DNA from: Croceivirga sp.
Lineage (GTDB): Bacteria; Bacteroidota; Bacteroidia; Flavobacteriales; Flavobacteriaceae
Reading direction: 5' to 3'
Assembly (NCBI GenBank): GCA_028284285.1
Contig: JANQSA010000035.1
Span: forward strand, 62,001-126,000
DNA: 64,000 nucleotides
Both the position numbers and the translations under genes were made by a program. The notes under the pieces are model-generated. The model was not told the origin of the DNA. It saw only the letters and a program-made list of their open reading frames with translations, and made no database searches. This document shows positions 51,464 to 59,988 of the stretch, in pieces (the first letter of the stretch is position 1; every line of letters begins with the position of its first letter).

Positions 51464-54400
51464 TCAAACGGAAAAATCTGGGTTTTTCATTGTTCAGAAT
51501 AGCTATAATGGATATATCCCCCTCTTTATCTTTAATCGTAGCTAAACGCTGTATCTGTCCCTTTACAAAAAACCCGGATTGTTCAAAAGGTATCCATTTG
51601 TATCCTTTGGAATGCCTGGCAAATACACTTCCAAAGCTGGCATCCAATCTGGAAAACTGGGGCTTTAAGCTGTAATTGTTACCGCCAAAAAGCAGATCTG
51701 GCAAGCCATCGGCGTTTAGGTCCAAATCCAGAATGGCATTGATACTGGAAAATTGAGCTTCTTGCGGTAGTTGTTCCAACCGAAATTTCTCCCCTCCTTC
51801 ATTGATCAACAGGACGCTTTCACAAATCACATTGCTCTTGACCGTGATTTCATCCAAAATACTTTTATCAAAAAGATCCTCCATGGATTTTGTGGCATAT
51901 TCCGAAAACTTAAGATTCTCTTTTTTAAGAAAGTTTAGCTGTCGGGTCAATTCCCCTTTAATGTGTATGGGTTTGTCCTTTTTGCTTATGGTTTGCGTTG
52001 TGATTTGTTCAATGGCCCCGTTTTTGTCAAAATCACCAACATAGAGTTTCATTGGAGCTTCCGGGGCGGGCCTATACGGCAGATTGGAACCTTGATTACC
52101 AAGAACTATGTCTTTGTCGCCATCATTATCAATATCCAAAACCCTTACCGTATTCCATTTTCCAGAAAGACTGTCCAGGGTGGTGTTTTGCAGCAGTTGT
52201 AAACGGTTTCTTTCTACTTTGAATATTTTTGGTGTACCCCAATCCGAAACTGTGATGAGTTCGTTGGCCCCGTCATTATTGAGATCTACCCAGGTGGCAT
52301 CGGTAACCATGCCTATATTTTGTAACGGATACCCTCTTCTTTCGGTAACATCCTTAAAATTCCCTGAACCGTCGTTTTCGAGTAACAAATGCTTTGGATC
52401 TATTCCGTAAACCCCAGGTACGCTACGAGAAGTAATGACAACATCAATATCTCCATCGTTGTCAAAATCCTCCGGTGCAATTGTTGAAACGTTGTGTTGA
52501 GTAGCAGGTAGATTTCTTACTTGTGTAAAGGTCCCTTTTCCATTGTTAAGGAACAAACGGTTGGTTAATCGTTGGTTCGGGTTGTTCCCTCCATAGCCTA
52601 ACAATAAATCCAAATCTCCGTCTCCGTCAGCATCAAAAAGGGCTGCAGCGGTCTCTTCGAGCGACGTATTGGATTCAAATTGGGCCTGGGATTGAGGAGT
52701 GAACTTGCCTTTTTCATAAAGATAGAGGGTTCCAATAGCGCCAAATGCGCTACCAATGTAAATGTCTTCGTTCCCGTCCCCATTAACATCACCAATAGCA
52801 ACAGCGGGTCCTTCCCTGGAAAGCATTTGTGATATAAGCCCTTCATAATCAAAGTCGACAAAGGTATCCTCTTCATGAGGTTTTAGAGCGTGAACCATCT
52901 CTTTTAAAAGGGGCTTGGATTCTTGTCTTTTATGAAATTCTGATGTTGCTGTGGTTGCTGCTTTTTGTTCCAGGGTAAGTGTGGTATTTACAGGAACCTG
53001 GGTGATGGATTGACGTTTGAGATCGGGCCAAACAATGACAAGAGAATCTATGGAAACTTTTGCCCCCAGGCCAATTGTCATCGTGTGTGGGATGGAGGAT
53101 TGAAACCCCTTGGCGGTAATCATTTCTTGACGGACAACTCCCTTGTCCCGGGTATAAATTTCCAGGTTACTTCCAATGCCAAACGTATTGGGTTCTTCTC
53201 CTTTTAATCGAATTTTAATGTAGGTGTGGTCGAATTTGGAGTCTGTTTTGTTCTCGTAAATAAATGCGGGTTGATTCACATTGTTGATCACAAGATCTAA
53301 ATCGCCATCATTATCTAAATCACCATAAGCGGCACCATTGGAAAAACTGGGAATATCCATCCCCCATGCTTTCGATACTTTTTCAAAAGTAAGATCCCCA
53401 TTATTTTTAAAAGCATAGTTGGGAATAGGCTTTTTGGGCATTTTGTCGATGATGTCCTCTACCTCTTCCTTATTCCCGGTTAAAACCATTTTCCGGATAA
53501 TATCATTGGCGAAAAAGTCTATAAAGTCTTGATTGGTCAAATCATGGTAGATGCCATTGCAGACGTAGATATCTTTAAACCCATCATTGTCCATATCAAA
53601 AAGCAGGGCACCCCAGCTCCAGTCCGTTTTGGACACATTGGCATAGTGGGCAATTTCAAAAAAACTTTGATTTCCAGTATTGATTTGCAAGGTATTTTGC
53701 ATAAACTGGTTGTAGAAACCCAGATTGTATTTCCGGTTAAAAACATCATAGGAATCAAAATTGGTGGTGTTTTTAAGGCGCTCATCCCCCTCTGGCAACA
53801 TATCTGTGACAAAAATGTCAGGTTTGTTGTCATTATTGATGTCGGCCATATCAGCACCCATGGAAAACAGGCTCAAGTGGGAGACATAGTTTTCCAAATC
53901 CTCTGTAAATGTTCCATTTTGATTATTGATGTACAGATAATCCCTTTCAAAAAAATCGTTTGAAACGTAGATATCAGGATAATAGTCACCATTAATATCC
54001 CCTACAGTGACGCCAAGACCAAATCCAATGAGGCTACCATAGATCCCAGCTTCCTGGCTGGCGTCTTCAAAACGCCCATTCACGTTTTTCAATAGTTTAT
54101 CGCCTCCTCCCCTGTACACTTCCGGTAAATTCCAGTTTTCCGCCCGCAAGTCCCGTTTATTGGAGTAGTTCAATGTATTTGCGGGAATAAAACTATTATT
54201 CAAGATATAGGCATCGAGGTCGCCGTCAAGATCATAATCAAAAAAAGCAACGTGGGTGGTAAATCCACTATCGGCCAGATTGTAAATTTCGGCGCTTTCC
54301 GTAAAAGTCAAATCCCCATTGTTAATGAAGAGCTCATTTTTTTGGTCATCCCCTTTGATGTTTCCGGAATTGCAGACATAGATGTCCAATAAACCGTCTG

Positions 54401-54806
54401 AGTTGATATCCACCATGGTCACCCCAGTGGACCAGGATCGTTGCCCCCTGGTTCCGGAACTTTCCGAAATATCTTTGAATGTAAAGTTTCCGGTATTTAA
54501 ATAGAGTTTGTTCCTGCCGAGATTTGAAGTGAGGTATATATCTACAAGACCGTCATTGTTTAGGTCACCCAAACCAACCCCACCACCATTATAAAAATTC
54601 CGGTAGCTGAATATATTAAAATCCCTGTCGTTGTAAATGGTATTCTGGAACGACACCTTGGTTATGGTACTATCCAACAATACAAATAACGGATCATCAT
54701 TAAGCTGTTTTTGGGAAGTTGCATCGCCATTGGTACAAGAAAACAATACGCTTTTAAAAACTATAACCAGGGATATCCAAAAAAAAGACTTTGGCGAGGT
54801 GTCCAT
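51453..54806 (-). CDS. Giant FG-GAP/ASPIC-UnbV lipoprotein (b)
   Basis: 1117 residues from the ATG at 54806; a TTG six codons earlier is unlikely. Lipobox VLFSC (about Cys24). Same architecture as the neighbour at 48203: FG-GAP repeats (LGDLNNDGLVDIYLTSNLG, FDYDLDGDLDAYILNN, DMDNDGFKDIYVCNG), an ASPIC/UnbV domain (HTYIKIRLKGEEPNTFGIGS, AKGFQSSIPHTMTIGLG), then a second propeller. The two genes overlap by 11 bp, so translation is probably coupled and the products may work as a pair. A strong terminator at 54904 separates it from the SusD gene. Confidence 0.9.
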   Translation of the reverse strand: MDTSPKSFFWISLVIVFKSVLFSCTNGDATSQKQLNDDPLFVLLDSTITKVSFQNTIYNDRDFNIFSYRNFYNGGGVGLGDLNNDGLVDIYLTSNLGRNKLYLNTGNFTFKDISESSGTRGQRSWSTGVTMVDINSDGLLDIYVCNSGNIKGDDQKNELFINNGDLTFTESAEIYNLADSGFTTHVAFFDYDLDGDLDAYILNNSFIPANTLNYSNKRDLRAENWNLPEVYRGGGDKLLKNVNGRFEDASQEAGIYGSLIGFGLGVTVGDINGDYYPDIYVSNDFFERDYLYINNQNGTFTEDLENYVSHLSLFSMGADMADINNDNKPDIFVTDMLPEGDERLKNTTNFDSYDVFNRKYNLGFYNQFMQNTLQINTGNQSFFEIAHYANVSKTDWSWGALLFDMDNDGFKDIYVCNGIYHDLTNQDFIDFFANDIIRKMVLTGNKEEVEDIIDKMPKKPIPNYAFKNNGDLTFEKVSKAWGMDIPSFSNGAAYGDLDNDGDLDLVINNVNQPAFIYENKTDSKFDHTYIKIRLKGEEPNTFGIGSNLEIYTRDKGVVRQEMITAKGFQSSIPHTMTIGLGAKVSIDSLVIVWPDLKRQSITQVPVNTTLTLEQKAATTATSEFHKRQESKPLLKEMVHALKPHEEDTFVDFDYEGLISQMLSREGPAVAIGDVNGDGNEDIYIGSAFGAIGTLYLYEKGKFTPQSQAQFESNTSLEETAAALFDADGDGDLDLLLGYGGNNPNQRLTNRLFLNNGKGTFTQVRNLPATQHNVSTIAPEDFDNDGDIDVVITSRSVPGVYGIDPKHLLLENDGSGNFKDVTERRGYPLQNIGMVTDATWVDLNNDGANELITVSDWGTPKIFKVERNRLQLLQNTTLDSLSGKWNTVRVLDIDNDGDKDIVLGNQGSNLPYRPAPEAPMKLYVGDFDKNGAIEQITTQTISKKDKPIHIKGELTRQLNFLKKENLKFSEYATKSMEDLFDKSILDEITVKSNVICESVLLINEGGEKFRLEQLPQEAQFSSINAILDLDLNADGLPDLLFGGNNYSLKPQFSRLDASFGSVFARHSKGYKWIPFEQSGFFVKGQIQRLATIKDKEGDISIIAILNNEKPRFFRLNEN

Positions 54807-54903
54807 AAGTAATGATGAAATCAAAAAGGATCAGTTAAGTTTTGTTGCTATCTCCGGGATGGATATACCTAAAATTACGGCAAAATATAGCCCGGAAAAA
54901 TGA

Positions 54904-54932
54904 AAAGGGCCCAAATGGGTTTTGGGCCCTTT
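54904..54932 (-). terminator. Strong terminator between SusD and FG-GAP genes
   Basis: Perfect 12-bp stem AAAGGGCCCAAA / TTTGGGCCCTTT with a 5-base loop (TGGGT). Read leftward it follows the SusD stop by 33 bp and precedes the FG-GAP gene start by about 100 bp, so it probably ends or attenuates SusC/D transcription. Confidence 0.8.
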
Positions 54933-54965
54933 ATTATTTCATCTCACTTCATCTTGTGAAAAGGT

Positions 54966-56480
54966 TTACTGGTTTTGGTTCAAATTAGGATTAGCATCCA
55001 ACTGTTGTTGTGGAATAAAGAAAAACCTACGGTTAGGATCGGTAACCTCTTTAAATTCCCAGGTTTCCGTGGTGAATTTACCATGACGTACCATATCCGT
55101 CCGTCTTTTGCCTCCTAATATCAGCTCACGTCCACGCTCATCGTAAACATCATCCAGTGTTGGGTTGGGTATGGGGTCCACTCCTACCCTTTCCCGTATG
55201 GGATTGATCAAGGCAGCAGCTTCCCCTGTTTGCCCCAATCTAATATGGGCTTCAGCTTTTGCCAACATAATTTCTGCCAATCCAAAGACCACAAAATCAA
55301 CGGCATGTTCGTTGCCCACGGGGGTAGCAGTCCTGGGATCATATTTGTTCCAACGGACACCCGCAGTTTCAATATCATCACCGGTAAGCCTAGGTGCAGA
55401 AATCTCCCTTGTGAAGATCAATGGCCGGTCCTGACGATTTTCCAGCGGGGTAACCCCATCGGCATCAAACTGTTGCCCTTCCAAAAACCATGCTGCTTTG
55501 CGGGCATCAGTATCTTCATAACGATCGTAAAAAGAGGCTAACGTGGCCCAGCCGTTCCAACCACCGCCAGGGGTGTTCATGGCATCCCCCTGGTTATAGT
55601 GAATGGTCCTACGGGCAAAGTTCATACTGTTTTGGGTCCCCGTACCCGCAACGTTTTCAGGGACCACCCAAATGTTTTCAGTGGACGATTCGTTGTCCCC
55701 CGTATAGTTGTTGGGTATTCCATCGGTCACAAAGGTAAACTGACCTGAATTAATAATGGCATCGGCTTGCGCAATAGCGTCTTCCCATCTTGGTGTACCA
55801 ATATAGGTTTCAGCATTCAAATACAGGTTGGTGAGTACGGCTCTTGCGGCATCTTGATCAATGGTACCCCTGGCAGCAGCATTGGGAGCAAGATTTGGAA
55901 TCGCCTCCAATAGTTCAGATTCAACAAACGAGAATAAGGCTTCCGGTGTGGAATTTGTGGGCAGATTGTTAGGGTCAATCTGTGCGTCGGTGACCAAAGG
56001 CGGAGTTTGGAAAAGATCCAATAACTGCCAATAGGCATACGCCCTTATGGTCTTGGCCTGTGCAAGACCGTCCAACTGTGAGGCGCTCAAATCGCCAAGA
56101 CTTTCAATGGTTGCAATTAGCGAATTGGCTCGTGCCACAAATCTATATAAGTCATTCCAGGTGTTGTTGGCCGGGGGATGCTCTACAGTCCACGTGTGTT
56201 GGTGGGTAGCCAATGGAATACCACCATCGTCCCAATCCCCACCTCTTATGGGGATGAACAGCTCATCCGTGGAGAGCGTCTGCAGACCCAAAATACTACC
56301 TGCAATATTATTTTGGGCCCTATATACACTGGCCAATCCCTGGGCAATCTCCCCATCGGTAGTAAAGAAAGTAGACCCTTCAAATTGGTCAAACAATTCT
56401 TCATCTAAATCGGTACAGGCCGAAGCTAACAGCAGTAGCCCCGCACCTAAGCTCAATGTTAAAAATTTACTTTTTTTCAT
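54966..56480 (-). CDS. SusD/RagB-family outer-membrane lipoprotein
   Basis: 504 residues. Lipobox LASAC (Cys22). TPR-like helical SusD fold: ELFDQFEGSTFFTTDGEIAQ, GLASVYRAQNNIAGS, YRFVARANSLIATIESLG, AKTIRAYAYWQLLDLFQTPP near the N-terminus and AEIMLAKAEAHIRLGQTGEA, then DERGRELILGGKRRTDMVRH near the C-terminus. SusD proteins close over the SusC barrel and bind the substrate, usually a glycan. The gene starts 9 bp after susC ends. The ligand cannot be read from the sequence; no glycoside hydrolase gene is adjacent. Confidence 0.95.
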   Translation of the reverse strand: MKKSKFLTLSLGAGLLLLASACTDLDEELFDQFEGSTFFTTDGEIAQGLASVYRAQNNIAGSILGLQTLSTDELFIPIRGGDWDDGGIPLATHQHTWTVEHPPANNTWNDLYRFVARANSLIATIESLGDLSASQLDGLAQAKTIRAYAYWQLLDLFQTPPLVTDAQIDPNNLPTNSTPEALFSFVESELLEAIPNLAPNAAARGTIDQDAARAVLTNLYLNAETYIGTPRWEDAIAQADAIINSGQFTFVTDGIPNNYTGDNESSTENIWVVPENVAGTGTQNSMNFARRTIHYNQGDAMNTPGGGWNGWATLASFYDRYEDTDARKAAWFLEGQQFDADGVTPLENRQDRPLIFTREISAPRLTGDDIETAGVRWNKYDPRTATPVGNEHAVDFVVFGLAEIMLAKAEAHIRLGQTGEAAALINPIRERVGVDPIPNPTLDDVYDERGRELILGGKRRTDMVRHGKFTTETWEFKEVTDPNRRFFFIPQQQLDANPNLNQNQ

Positions 56481-56489
56481 AACTTTTTT

Positions 56490-59465
56490 TTAAAAATTCA
56501 CATTTATGCCCAACGAAATGGTAGTGGGCCTCGGGTAGGTCAGGAAGTCTACACCCACAATTTGTATGTTTCCAGCATCCTCGTCAACAACCTGGGTATT
56601 TACCTCAGGATCTGGACCATTATATGATGAAATTAGGAAAACATTCTGCGCAGATAGCGTAATACGTGCGGTATCCCCCGCATTGAAAAATCCGTTTTTG
56701 AAGGTATAGCCCAGGGATACATTATCCAATCTAAAGAAAGATCCGTCTTCCAAAAAGCGAGAAGAGAACTGCCTTGAGGCACCTTCAGTACTCTCACCCT
56801 CTTCAATAAAGCCACGAATTAAGTTACGGCTACTCACCCGTGTCGGCAGGCCGAAGGTCTGATGGGTATTGTTAAAGATGTCAATACCGGAAACACCCCT
56901 GAAGAAGAGCCTAAAATCCCAGTTCTTATACTGTAGGTTTGACGTCAGGGAATAGGTGAAATCCGGTTGGGAATCACCGATAAAGGTACGGTCGTCAATA
57001 TCGCTATCACCATCACCATCCAAATCGGCATAGGTTTCCTGGCCGTCTACAATACCATCAAATACCCGTCCGTAAAATGCATTCAAAGGCTGACCCACTT
57101 CAATCCGGAAAATATTGTCGCCACTGGCACCTTCCCCGGATACATTGCCATAGGCAATGAATTCCCGTGAAAATTCCGAACTGCTTAAGCCGGTAACCTC
57201 ATTTTGAAGCGTGGCGAACACGGCACCCACGTCCCATTTCAGGTTGGATGTGTTAATGGCGGAAAAATTGATACTCCCCTCAAAACCCTGGTTGCGAACA
57301 CTACCTACATTGGCCAAAATCAAACCGGGGTCTGCAGGCTGTGGTAGGGGAATTTCAAACAGAAGGTCGTCGGTATCCGAGATGTAGTATTCAAAAGTAC
57401 CCGAGAGTCGCCCGTCCAGAAGGCCCCAATCCAAACCTACGTTAAATGTAGAGGTCTCTTCCCACTTCAAATCAGGGTTGGCAAAATTATTAAAGAAAAC
57501 AGCCTGTAGTATCTCATTACCATTGTTGAACTGGTCTTCCGCTTCCAACGTGGCCAGGGATCGGAAGTTTCCAATTTCCTGGTTACCAATGGTACCATAA
57601 GAGGCTCTAAGTTTAAGGTTGGTAAAAGTGTTCTGTGATTCCATAAAATCTTCCTTCGTAATATTCCAAGCGGCCGAAAATGCGGGAAAATAACCCCACT
57701 TATTGTCAGCACCGAATCGCGTGGATCCATCAGCCCTGAAAGTAACCCCCAAGATATACTTGCTTTGATGGCTGTATTGCGCCCTACCGTAAAATGAGAC
57801 CAATTTGGAGCTTTCGCGTTCAACTCGTGGCCTTTCCGGAGCAGGTTGGTTAGTATCAAAAGTATTACTTCCAAGATTTGGGAATGAAAGGTCTATAGCT
57901 TCAACCCCAAAACCACTGTTGTCAAACTGTTGAAAAGAGTATCCCCCCACAATTTGTAAGTTGTTTGCATCGTTGGCGCCAAAAAAATTGTCATAGGTAA
58001 AAAAGGTTTCCAAAACTTTTGACTGTATAGTAAGGGTATTTCTATTTACACTACTGAATGCGTCGCCAGGTATTTCATCGGACCGGAGAACACTTCGTTC
58101 CCCCTGGTTGTAATCAAAACCAAGCCTTGCGGTTCCCGTGAAATTTTTGAACAGTTCGGCATTTGCTTCGAAACTACCTAATAAACGGGTTTCAAAACCA
58201 CGGTCGGTGACCCCTTCGATCAACTGAACCGGATTGTTAAAGTTACCATTTACGGAAAAACTGCCATCCTCCTGACGAACGGGCTGTGTTGGACTGTAAT
58301 TGAACGTTCCATTCAAAAGCCCCCCGTTAAAACCACCACCTTGTTCGTTGGGGGCAAACCCTCTATTGATTCGTGAAACCGTCAGGTTGGTTGATAAGGT
58401 CAGTTTGTCATTCAACACGGACTGTGAAAAATTAAAGCGGCCTGAAATCCGTTCCAGATAGGAGTCCGGAAGCACACCTTCAGTGTCGCTGTAATTTAGC
58501 GAGGCAAAGTAACTATTGCCTTCCCCACCACCGCTCATTGTGATGTTATGGTTTTGGCTATATCCGATTTGATAGATTTCATCCTGCCAGTCTGTGTTTC
58601 CACCTGAATCAGTGATATCTATCGGAATATTTAAGTTTCGTAACTCATCTGCAGAGTAGGTGTCAAACCCCTTACGCACAAAAGAAATGGAACTGTTATG
58701 GCTATATGAAAACTTGGCTTCCCCTGACTGCCCGCGTTTAGTGGTAATCAGAATAACCCCGTTTGAACCCCTTGAACCATAAATAGCAGCTGCTGCAGCA
58801 TCCTTTAAGACGTTAATAGAGGCAATGTCCTGAGGGTTTAAAAACGCCAATGGGTTTCCGGTATCCTCGTTGAAGCTCCCTTCATTGGACAACGATGATC
58901 GGTTATCGATTGGCACACCATCAATAATATAGAGCGGAGCGTTACTTGCCGTAATGGACTTACCACCACGAATTCTAATGTTTAAACCGGCACCCGGTTC
59001 ACCACTGGATGGGGTTATACTGACACCAGCGGCCTTTCCTTGGATTAATTCTTCCGGAGCATTAATAACCCCTTGGTAAAATTCGTCCTCACCTACAGAG
59101 ATCACCGATGTAGTCTGATCCTCTTTTCTTACCGTACCATAGCCAATAATGACCACCTCATCCAAAGCCTGGGCATCCTCTACCAAGGTAATGTCAATCG
59201 TTGAGCGCCCATTGACTGCAACTTCTTGTGTGGCATAGCCAATATAACTAAACACAAGGGTCGCATTGTTTGCAACACCATCTAGTGTGTAATTCCCATC
59301 AAAATCGGTTTGTGTACCACTGGTTGTACCCTTAACAACAACACTTGCCCCTGGCAAAGGGCCGTTTGCATCATACACTGTACCCGATACTGTTTGAGCT
59401 TGCATTGTTACAATGCATAAAAATGTGCTGAACAACAGCAAACTTTTAAGTAGCGTAATCTTCAT
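56490..59465 (-). CDS. SusC/RagA-family TonB-linked outer-membrane receptor
   Basis: 991 residues. Signal peptide about 1-23 (ending MQAQT), CarboxypepD_reg domain (about 24-110, SGTVYDANGPLPGASVVVKG), TonB-box-like ALDEVVIIGYGTVRKEDQT, plug domain with the family signature SINVLKDAAAAAIYGSRGSN followed by GVILITTKRG, then a large beta-barrel ending in a strand with final Phe. No STN domain, so it has no sigma/anti-sigma signalling extension of its own. It imports a ligand bound by the adjacent SusD. Divergent from the hybrid regulator at 59989, the likely controller of the locus. Confidence 0.95.
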   Translation of the reverse strand: MKITLLKSLLLFSTFLCIVTMQAQTVSGTVYDANGPLPGASVVVKGTTSGTQTDFDGNYTLDGVANNATLVFSYIGYATQEVAVNGRSTIDITLVEDAQALDEVVIIGYGTVRKEDQTTSVISVGEDEFYQGVINAPEELIQGKAAGVSITPSSGEPGAGLNIRIRGGKSITASNAPLYIIDGVPIDNRSSLSNEGSFNEDTGNPLAFLNPQDIASINVLKDAAAAAIYGSRGSNGVILITTKRGQSGEAKFSYSHNSSISFVRKGFDTYSADELRNLNIPIDITDSGGNTDWQDEIYQIGYSQNHNITMSGGGEGNSYFASLNYSDTEGVLPDSYLERISGRFNFSQSVLNDKLTLSTNLTVSRINRGFAPNEQGGGFNGGLLNGTFNYSPTQPVRQEDGSFSVNGNFNNPVQLIEGVTDRGFETRLLGSFEANAELFKNFTGTARLGFDYNQGERSVLRSDEIPGDAFSSVNRNTLTIQSKVLETFFTYDNFFGANDANNLQIVGGYSFQQFDNSGFGVEAIDLSFPNLGSNTFDTNQPAPERPRVERESSKLVSFYGRAQYSHQSKYILGVTFRADGSTRFGADNKWGYFPAFSAAWNITKEDFMESQNTFTNLKLRASYGTIGNQEIGNFRSLATLEAEDQFNNGNEILQAVFFNNFANPDLKWEETSTFNVGLDWGLLDGRLSGTFEYYISDTDDLLFEIPLPQPADPGLILANVGSVRNQGFEGSINFSAINTSNLKWDVGAVFATLQNEVTGLSSSEFSREFIAYGNVSGEGASGDNIFRIEVGQPLNAFYGRVFDGIVDGQETYADLDGDGDSDIDDRTFIGDSQPDFTYSLTSNLQYKNWDFRLFFRGVSGIDIFNNTHQTFGLPTRVSSRNLIRGFIEEGESTEGASRQFSSRFLEDGSFFRLDNVSLGYTFKNGFFNAGDTARITLSAQNVFLISSYNGPDPEVNTQVVDEDAGNIQIVGVDFLTYPRPTTISLGINVNF

Positions 59466-59609
59466 AAATCATTAATTTTAAGTTTTGGTTATTTATTTCA
59501 GTTTTAAGTTTTTCGTTCTGTTCCATTTTTAAGGATTACTATCATGGCATCCAGGACAGTCGGATTTCTTTCAACGCTGCTCATTCGTGTGAAACCCATC
59601 CCCTTTCAT

Positions 59610-59819
59610 CTAACCTTGTTTTTCCTGTGGTAAACAAGATTCTTTCATAAACCATTTAACTATCGGTATTCCTCTGCCCATTAAAGTTTCCAACTTTGGA
59701 TTCTGCTTTATTTGTTCTTTCCAATAGGCGTTGCCCTCCTTAGTGGGAGCTTTTACCCAGTTTTTGAATTTTTCATCCAGCAACAGTTGAGTCAGTTGGG
59801 TGTACTCAAAGGGAGTCAT
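59610..59819 (-). CDS. Small protein resembling a FecR N-terminus
   Basis: 69 residues, no signal or membrane segment. The pattern (LLLDEKFKNWVKAPTKEGNA, then WKEQIKQNPKLETLMGRGIP) resembles the cytoplasmic N-terminal helices of FecR-type anti-sigma factors (the W-V-x-x-P-T motif before a second Trp), but the membrane helix and periplasmic domain are absent. It may be a truncated anti-sigma factor or a stand-alone sigma-binding domain. It lies 144 bp upstream of the SusC start, same strand. Confidence 0.55.
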   Translation of the reverse strand: MTPFEYTQLTQLLLDEKFKNWVKAPTKEGNAYWKEQIKQNPKLETLMGRGIPIVKWFMKESCLPQEKQG

Positions 59820-59988
59820 TACTATTAAATTCCTGATTTAATTTCAATCCTATATATAATAAAGACACTACCCTTAAAAAGAACATTCTAAATATTGAGG
59901 GTGGCTATCGAGAAATTCATTAAAAAAACGGATTTCTTTTTGCGAATGCCATATTTTTCTCATCTTTACTCTATTGGGGTAGAGTAAA

